A program made the position numbers and the translations under genes. Positions 59,286 to 64,000 of a DNA stretch of 64,000 bases are shown here, piece after piece; the first letter of the stretch is position 1; each line of letters begins with the position of its first letter. Location: the NCBI RefSeq assembly GCF_004331465.1, contig NZ_SJKB01000020.1, forward strand, positions 1 through 64,000, read 5' to 3'. The notes under the pieces are model-generated. The model searched no databases. It was given only the letters and a program-made list of their open reading frames with translations, and was not told the DNA's origin. This stretch comes from Kribbella pittospori (GTDB taxonomy: Bacteria; Actinomycetota; Actinomycetes; Propionibacteriales; Kribbellaceae).

Positions 59286-61628
59286 TCAGAACGTGTGGTC
59301 GAGACCGTCGGTCGGTGACTGCGGGGTGGACGGCTCCAGCGGCAGCGGCTCGAAGCCCAGCGTGCCGTGGTTGATCGGGAAGTACGTCGGCATCGTCCCG
59401 GTGGCACGGGCGTAGGCACACGCGACCGCGGCGAAGGCCGGGGCCACCGCCAGCTCACCGGCACCGCTGGGACTGTCGCTGGTGTTGGGCATGATGACCA
59501 CCTGGACGTCCGGCGGCGTGTTCCACTGCCGGGTGTAGAAGTAGTCGTCCCAACTGCCTTCGAGCGGCATGCCGTTCTTGATGTGCAGGCTCGAGGTCAG
59601 CGCGAGCGCGATCGCGTCCTGCAGGCCACCGATCATCTGAGCTTCCAGCCCGCGTGGGTTGATGCAGAACCCGGGATCGACCACGATGACGGCCTTGGTC
59701 ACGCGCGGGCCGGTTACGCCTTCCTTGATGGGGCGGTTCACAGTCTCCGGCCGGCAGTCGATCTCGACCAGTGTCGCGACCGCACCCCGGTACTCCGCGT
59801 GCACCGCGACACCCTGCGCCGTACCTTTCGGCATCGTCTTGCCCCATCGGCCGACCTCAGCCGCCTTGTTCAGCACCGCCAGCAGTCGCTTGTCCTTGAG
59901 GAAGTTGCGACGGAACCGCACCGGGTCCTGACCGAACTTCGCGGCCAGCCGGTCGACCACGAGTTCCTCGGCGCACACGACGTTCGGCGAGTAGATGTTG
60001 CGCATGCTGCCGGTGTTGAACTTCAGCGGGATCTCGTTCAGCAACTGCGTGGTGACACCGAAGTTGTACGGCGAGGACTGGCTCAGCGCGAAGATCGTCT
60101 CGGCGAACGACAGGTTGCCGCCGACCGGCAGATCCGCGGCGAACGCGGTGATCATCTCGCCGAGCCCGTGGCCGAAGTCCGTCTCCACACTGGTGTGCCG
60201 CTGCTCGTAGCTGAGCACGTTGCCGGCCAGGTAGTTGACCCGGACGCGCGACGTACACATCGGGTGGACGCGGCCCTGGCGGAAGTTGTCCGTGCGCGAC
60301 CACGACAGCTTCACCGGCTTGCCCATCTTCTGGGAGATCTCCGCCGCCTCGGCCGCCACATCATGGAACAGGTGGCGGCCGAAGGAGCCGCCGCCCTGGA
60401 TGACGTGCACCTTCACCGCGTCGATCGGCAGCCCGAGCTGCTTGGCGATGTCCTCCTGGGCGACGATCGGGACCTTGAGGCTGGCCCAGATCTCGGCGCT
60501 GTCCGGGGTGACATCGGCGATCGCGCAGTCCGGTTCCAGCGGGCTGTTGCTGGCGAACGCGAAGACGAACTCGGCGTCGATGGTGTTCGACAGCAGCGGC
60601 GGCACAGCCATCGGCAACTGAGCCGCACGCAGCTTCGCCAGCACCGTGGCGTCGGACTCGCCGTCCACAGTTCCGGGGCCCCAGGTCGCTTCGACGATCT
60701 GGATGGCGTCGATGCATTGGCCGAACGTCTCGCCCCGGATCGCCACACCGTGGGTGATGGGGACGACGTCGGTGATACCGGGCATCGCGCGGATGGCGGC
60801 GAGATTGTTCACCGACTTCACGGTGCCGTTGATCGTCGGCGGCCGGGCCACCATGGTCGGCTTCGCGTTCGGGACCTCCATGTCCATCCCGAACTGCTTG
60901 CGGCCGGTGACGATGTCGTGAGCGTCGACGCGGTTGTGCGGGCGCCCGAGAACGCTGAACTCGGACTGGGGTTTGAGCTCGGCGGACACCTTGATCGTCC
61001 GGGAACTGGCGGCAGCCCGGGTCAGCGACCCGTACGTCGCCGTCCGCCCACTCGGTCCACTGACCAAACCGCCGCGAGTCGTCACCTTGCCGGCCGACAC
61101 GCCCCAGTGCGCAGCGGCCGTTTCCACCAGGCGCTGCCGAGTGATCGCGGCGGCCGTGCGGACCGGGAGGTACATGCTGCGCATCGAGTTCGAGCCGCCG
61201 GTCAGCTGATTCATCAGCAACTCCGGCCGCGCGTCGGCGAGCCCGATGGTGACCTTGTCCATCGGCAGGTCCAGTTCCTCGGCGACGATCATCGCGATCG
61301 CCGTGGTCATGCCCTGGCCGACCTCTGCCCTGGGTACGGCGAAGTACGCGGTGCCGTCGTCCTTCAGTTCGACCGAGATCAGACCGGAGGTCGGCGCGGC
61401 CGCGAGATTCTGCAGATCGCCGAGGTCGAAGATCTCCTCGGGCTGAGGCAGTGAGGGAACCGCGGCATCCGCCGCCCGGGGATCGGCCGAGCCGGCGATC
61501 CAGCTCACCCCGACCGCCAGGGTCGGCGCGGCGAGAATGTACCCGAGGACGCGACGGCGCCCCAGTAGGCCGCGCTCGCCGGCCGGCTGTTCTGTTGACT
61601 CGTCCGGCGACCGACGGTGTTCGGCCAT
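59286..61628 (-). CDS. Molybdopterin-binding large subunit, IorB-type, TAT-exported
   Basis: A 780-aa molybdenum hydroxylase subunit of the xanthine-oxidase family, IorB group. A twin-arginine signal (GRRRVLGYILAAPTLAVG, residues about 23-40) sends it across the membrane folded. Cofactor and substrate blocks include EVGQGMTTAIAMIVAEELDL, TGGSNSMRSMYLPVRTAAAI, VIQGGGSFGRHLFHDVAAEA and GAGELAVAPAFAAVACAYAR with the catalytic Glu region. Substrate unknown: N-heterocycle or aldehyde. ATG 61628 has GGAGGA upstream. The downstream xdhC chaperone gene is broken, so maturation would need another XdhC. Confidence 0.9.
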   Translation of the reverse strand: MAEHRRSPDESTEQPAGERGLLGRRRVLGYILAAPTLAVGVSWIAGSADPRAADAAVPSLPQPEEIFDLGDLQNLAAAPTSGLISVELKDDGTAYFAVPRAEVGQGMTTAIAMIVAEELDLPMDKVTIGLADARPELLMNQLTGGSNSMRSMYLPVRTAAAITRQRLVETAAAHWGVSAGKVTTRGGLVSGPSGRTATYGSLTRAAASSRTIKVSAELKPQSEFSVLGRPHNRVDAHDIVTGRKQFGMDMEVPNAKPTMVARPPTINGTVKSVNNLAAIRAMPGITDVVPITHGVAIRGETFGQCIDAIQIVEATWGPGTVDGESDATVLAKLRAAQLPMAVPPLLSNTIDAEFVFAFASNSPLEPDCAIADVTPDSAEIWASLKVPIVAQEDIAKQLGLPIDAVKVHVIQGGGSFGRHLFHDVAAEAAEISQKMGKPVKLSWSRTDNFRQGRVHPMCTSRVRVNYLAGNVLSYEQRHTSVETDFGHGLGEMITAFAADLPVGGNLSFAETIFALSQSSPYNFGVTTQLLNEIPLKFNTGSMRNIYSPNVVCAEELVVDRLAAKFGQDPVRFRRNFLKDKRLLAVLNKAAEVGRWGKTMPKGTAQGVAVHAEYRGAVATLVEIDCRPETVNRPIKEGVTGPRVTKAVIVVDPGFCINPRGLEAQMIGGLQDAIALALTSSLHIKNGMPLEGSWDDYFYTRQWNTPPDVQVVIMPNTSDSPSGAGELAVAPAFAAVACAYARATGTMPTYFPINHGTLGFEPLPLEPSTPQSPTDGLDHTF

Positions 61629-61752
61629 GAAGATTCCTCCGTGTTTCGACCAGTGCAGGGAACGCAGTCTGACAGCGCTGAAGGCGCCGCGGCATGGCCA
61701 GAACGCCTACGTTTGGGCGGCCCGGACTGTGCACAACGCACAGCCGTGGGGC

Positions 61753-62997
61753 TCAGCGGCTCTGTGGCGGGAACAGCCTGATGGCGCGGATCGCGAGGCC
61801 GAGATCCAGGTGGGAGGCGGCGTCGGTGAGGTCGCGACCGGTGATCTGATGGATCCGGTGCAGCCGATTGATCACCGTGTTCCGGTGGCAGTAGGCCAAC
61901 TCGGCTGTACGCCGGACGGAACCGCCTGCGGCCACCCACCGCTCGAGCGTGTCGAGCAGCAGCTCACGCTCGGCCGCCGGTACGTCCATGAGCGGCACCA
62001 GCCACGTCTGGACGAGTTGCTCGGCCAACTCCGGGGCGCTGAGCAACAATGCCTCGGGAAGCCGTTCGGTCAGCGACGCGACCCCGGTCTCGCCGCTGGG
62101 CAGGGTTCGCCGGGCCAGCGTCGCCTGACGGTAGGCGACGTCCACATCGGCAAGTCCTGAGACCACGCCTGACATGCCCGCGGGCGCGCGTACGGCGTCG
62201 CGCAACGACCGGAGTACTGCGTCCTGCGATTCCGCGCCCAAGGCAAGCAATCCGACGACCGTGTGCGTTCGCACCTGCCACGCCGAGCCGACGTGGACGC
62301 CGGCCAACCGTCGTTTGAGCGACGCGACCGTGCACTCGTCGTCGACCAGGTTGTCGATCGCCACCACGGCATACGGGCCGTTGACCGGTACGTCGAGGAC
62401 TGTCGCGGCCTCCTGGACGAACGCCCGGTCCTTCGCGCGGCCGTGCAGCAAGCCTTCCCAGAGGGTCGATCTGCGTCGTTCGTCGGCGCGGACGAGTTGG
62501 CGTTCCGTGGCGTGATAGGCAGCCGCGACCTGCGACGACGTACTGTCGACGACCTCCCAGACCTTGCTCGCGATATCCAGCAGCGCATCGGAATCGACCA
62601 CGCCCTGCGCCCGGGCCTCGTCGATCAACGCCTCCCACACGAGCCGACCACCGAGGCGGAACGAGCGCAGTACGTCGTCCAGCGGCATCCGTTGCTCGGC
62701 CCGGCGCCGTCCCGTTTCCCGCGCCGCATCGAAGTACTCGTCAGCCGCAGACCCACCGAGCCGGCGGTCGGTGTCGGCGATCATCTGCACGACCCGGGCG
62801 ACGTTGTCATGACATGAGCGCCAGAGGTCATCCGGCGGAACCGAGTCCAGTTCGCGATAGGCAGGGTTCTGCTCGTAGATGGTCTGCACGAGGGCGTCAG
62901 TCACCGGCCGCAGGTGAAGCAGCAGGCTCTCGGCCAGCGCCTCCGCGGTCCGCGGCTCCACCGTCCGCCCGACGTATCGCCGTACCACCTCACTCAT
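61753..62997 (-). CDS. PucR/CdaR-family transcriptional regulator
   Basis: A 414-aa regulator. The helical N-terminal region contains YFDAARETGRRRAEQRMPLD and DVLRSFRLGGRLVWEALIDE (RsbRD-N-like). A GGDEF-like middle has GPYAVVAIDNLVDDECTVAS. The C-terminal PucR HTH is TLERWVAAGGSVRRTAELAY with CHRNTVINRLHRIHQITGRD. It lies 124 bp upstream of the IorAB operon on the same strand and is the probable regulator. ATG 62997 is used; GTG 63027 is possible. Confidence 0.87.
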   Translation of the reverse strand: MSEVVRRYVGRTVEPRTAEALAESLLLHLRPVTDALVQTIYEQNPAYRELDSVPPDDLWRSCHDNVARVVQMIADTDRRLGGSAADEYFDAARETGRRRAEQRMPLDDVLRSFRLGGRLVWEALIDEARAQGVVDSDALLDIASKVWEVVDSTSSQVAAAYHATERQLVRADERRRSTLWEGLLHGRAKDRAFVQEAATVLDVPVNGPYAVVAIDNLVDDECTVASLKRRLAGVHVGSAWQVRTHTVVGLLALGAESQDAVLRSLRDAVRAPAGMSGVVSGLADVDVAYRQATLARRTLPSGETGVASLTERLPEALLLSAPELAEQLVQTWLVPLMDVPAAERELLLDTLERWVAAGGSVRRTAELAYCHRNTVINRLHRIHQITGRDLTDAASHLDLGLAIRAIRLFPPQSR

Positions 62998-63047
62998 AGT
63001 CGGCACAGCATCGCACACCGTCGCCACTGCGCCACAGTTCGTGAAGC

Positions 63048-63090
63048 TACTCGGTGATACCGTATAGTGGTACTCGGTGCTACGGAGTAC
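63048..63090. promoter_or_regulatory. Putative PadR promoter/operator
   Basis: TACTCGGTG is directly repeated at 63048-63056 and 63071-63079. GTACTC (63070-63075) and GAGTAC (63085-63090) form an inverted repeat, and TATAGT (63063-63068) could be the -10 box. It lies 18-60 bp before the padR-type start. Confidence 0.55.
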
Positions 63091-63108
63091 TGAGAGGAGG
63101 AACCCGCG

Positions 63109-63435
63109 ATGGACGACCTGACGGAGATGCTGAAGGGCACGCTGGAGGGCTGCGTGCTCGAGATCATCGGCAGGGAGGAGACCTACGGGTACGCCATCAC
63201 GCGCCGGCTGAACGAACTCGGCTTCGCCGACGTCATCGAGGGAACCGTCTACACCATCTTGCTGCGACTGGAGAAGAACGGGCTCGTGCAGGTGACGAAG
63301 CGACCATCCGAACTGGGGCCGCCGCGCAAGTTCTATGCACTCGGCGACGCGGGGCGCGAAGAACTCGGGCGGTTCTGGGCGAAATGGGAGTACCTCTCAT
63401 CCCGGATCGACAAACTCAAGGAGGGCGGGAGATGA
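63109..63435 (+). CDS. PadR family transcriptional regulator
   Basis: A 108-aa winged-helix repressor. It starts LTEMLKGTLEGCVLEIIGRE, has YGYAITRRLNELGFADVIEG and the wing block TVYTILLRLEKNGLVQVTKR and PPRKFYALGDAGREEL. It ends with a C-terminal dimer helix. ATG 63109 has GAGAGGAGG upstream, and the stop overlaps the DUF1048 gene by ATGA. Confidence 0.92.
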   Translation: MDDLTEMLKGTLEGCVLEIIGREETYGYAITRRLNELGFADVIEGTVYTILLRLEKNGLVQVTKRPSELGPPRKFYALGDAGREELGRFWAKWEYLSSRIDKLKEGGR

Positions 63436-63788
63436 AGTTCTGGGAGACCATGACCGGCAGCGATCTCACCAGGGAGTACAAGGCGTTCGAAGTCCGGGCC
63501 GCGGCCTTGCCGGCCGATTACCGGGCGGGATGGGAACAGATCAAAGCTGACCTCTTGCCCTATGGGAGTTTCACGGGTCGCAATCTGATGCCGATCCTCG
63601 ACGGCGCTCTCGGGCTGCTCGAGGAAACGGCGGCGGATGGGCAGAGCATTCACGACGTACTGGGAGACGACGTCCAGGGCTTCTGCGCGGCGCTGGCCGG
63701 CGGAGAAGGGGCGCGGACCTATCGCGACCGGTGGCGCGAGCAGTTGAACCGGAACGTCGCAAGGAAATTGGGCCAGCTAGGAGGCTGA
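63432..63788 (+). CDS. DUF1048 family protein, first copy
   Basis: A 118-aa protein of the DUF1048 family: MKFWETMTGSDLTREYKAFE, EVRAAALPADYRAGWEQIKA and DLLPYGSFTGRNLMPILDGA, GLLEETAADGQSIHDVLGDD. Helical, no TM. It is fixed next to PadR regulators across Gram-positives; function is unknown. Next gene is a paralogue 1 bp after its stop. Confidence 0.88.
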   Translation: MKFWETMTGSDLTREYKAFEVRAAALPADYRAGWEQIKADLLPYGSFTGRNLMPILDGALGLLEETAADGQSIHDVLGDDVQGFCAALAGGEGARTYRDRWREQLNRNVARKLGQLGG

Positions 63789-63789
63789 C

Positions 63790-64000
63790 GTGGGCATCCA
63801 AGACATCATCGAAGGCAAGAAGCAGTGGCGAGCGCATCTGGCGCGAGTCAAGGCGCTTCCGCCGGACTACCAGATCGTCTACAAGGAGATGCAGAAGTAC
63901 TTCTTCAAGGTCGGACCGGTCGAGTTGACCGACGGGAACCTACTCGCGGAGATCGTCGACTTCTTCGAGCAGGGCGTGGCGTCCGGCAAGGGAGTCCTGG
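63790..64000 (+). CDS. DUF1048 family protein, second copy (cut by window end)
   Basis: Visible 70 residues: MGIQDIIEGKKQWRAHLARV, LPPDYQIVYKEMQKYFFKVG, LTDGNLLAEIVDFFEQGVAS. It aligns with the preceding DUF1048 protein (ALPADYRAGWEQIKADLLPY), so the pair is a tandem duplication. GTG 63790 follows the previous TGA by one base. Confidence 0.87.
   Translation, partial: MGIQDIIEGKKQWRAHLARVKALPPDYQIVYKEMQKYFFKVGPVELTDGNLLAEIVDFFEQGVASGKGVL

Noticed and set aside
59367..61454. A 695-residue plus-strand frame antisense to the Mo-enzyme gene
   Set aside because: Composition is typical of an antisense shadow and there are no motifs.
1..64000. tRNA, rRNA, riboswitch or replication origin
   Set aside because: No cloverleaf-like segments, T-loop motifs, DnaA-box clusters or known riboswitch cores were found by eye. 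A tRNAscan or Rfam search would settle it.

Overview
The window is about 64 kb of a high-GC (roughly 68-70% by eye) actinobacterial chromosome. Frequent GTG and some TTG starts, 4-base ATGA/GTGA gene overlaps, many ECF sigma, TetR, PadR and PucR regulators, twin-arginine and lipoprotein exports, and a complete vancomycin-type resistance locus all fit a soil actinomycete. Kribbella or a relative is my impression from protein style, not something I could search. I saw no rRNA, tRNA or CRISPR array.

Layout. 0-3.5 kb: a possible transposase tail, an orphan NarL-type sensor kinase and a divergent MMPL exporter. 3.6-7.2 kb: a gene graveyard with an FtsH tail, site-2 protease, Dps, LuxR HTH and heme-peroxidase remnants around one intact baeRF/Rv2629-like gene. 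This resembles a decayed dormancy/stress locus. 7.2-19 kb: transporters, a TAT-exported molybdopterin oxidoreductase with cytochrome b, an ECF sigma operon, ohr, a CmtR-like Cd/Pb sensor with a CDF exporter, and two blocks of a dispersed GC-rich repeat (about 10.0-10.3 and 17.5-18.5 kb). 19-42 kb: mostly intact metabolic, membrane and regulatory genes: a three-gene ABC-2 exporter, ECF sigma, ChbG, BrkB, a divergent TetR/hydrolase pair with double operators, LhgO, an XRE-NB-ARC-TPR regulator, an SGNH hydrolase and a secreted peptidase.

42.3-49.7 kb is the van locus. vanH-vanA-vanX plus a GNAT acetyltransferase form one minus-strand operon. vanY-vanK-vanZ form a second, coupled by GTGA overlaps. 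vanR-vanS run divergently on the plus strand. Together they would make D-lactate, join it to D-Ala, destroy D-Ala-D-Ala, trim residual pentapeptide, build the cross-bridge on depsipeptide precursors and sense the drug. A shared 24-bp motif (18/24 identical) lies in both control regions and is a candidate VanR operator. Strong hairpins bound the locus on both sides.

49.7-64 kb: an RNHCP protein, an AAA ATPase regulator divergent from an FAD monooxygenase/epoxide hydrolase pair, a minus-strand group built around a stand-alone ComEC-type metallo-beta-lactamase-fold hydrolase with an unrecognised 187-aa partner and a helical-repeat membrane protein (the best candidate here for an undescribed system), an IorAB-type molybdenum hydroxylase whose XdhC chaperone gene is broken, a PucR regulator, and a PadR-DUF1048-DUF1048 operon cut by the window end.
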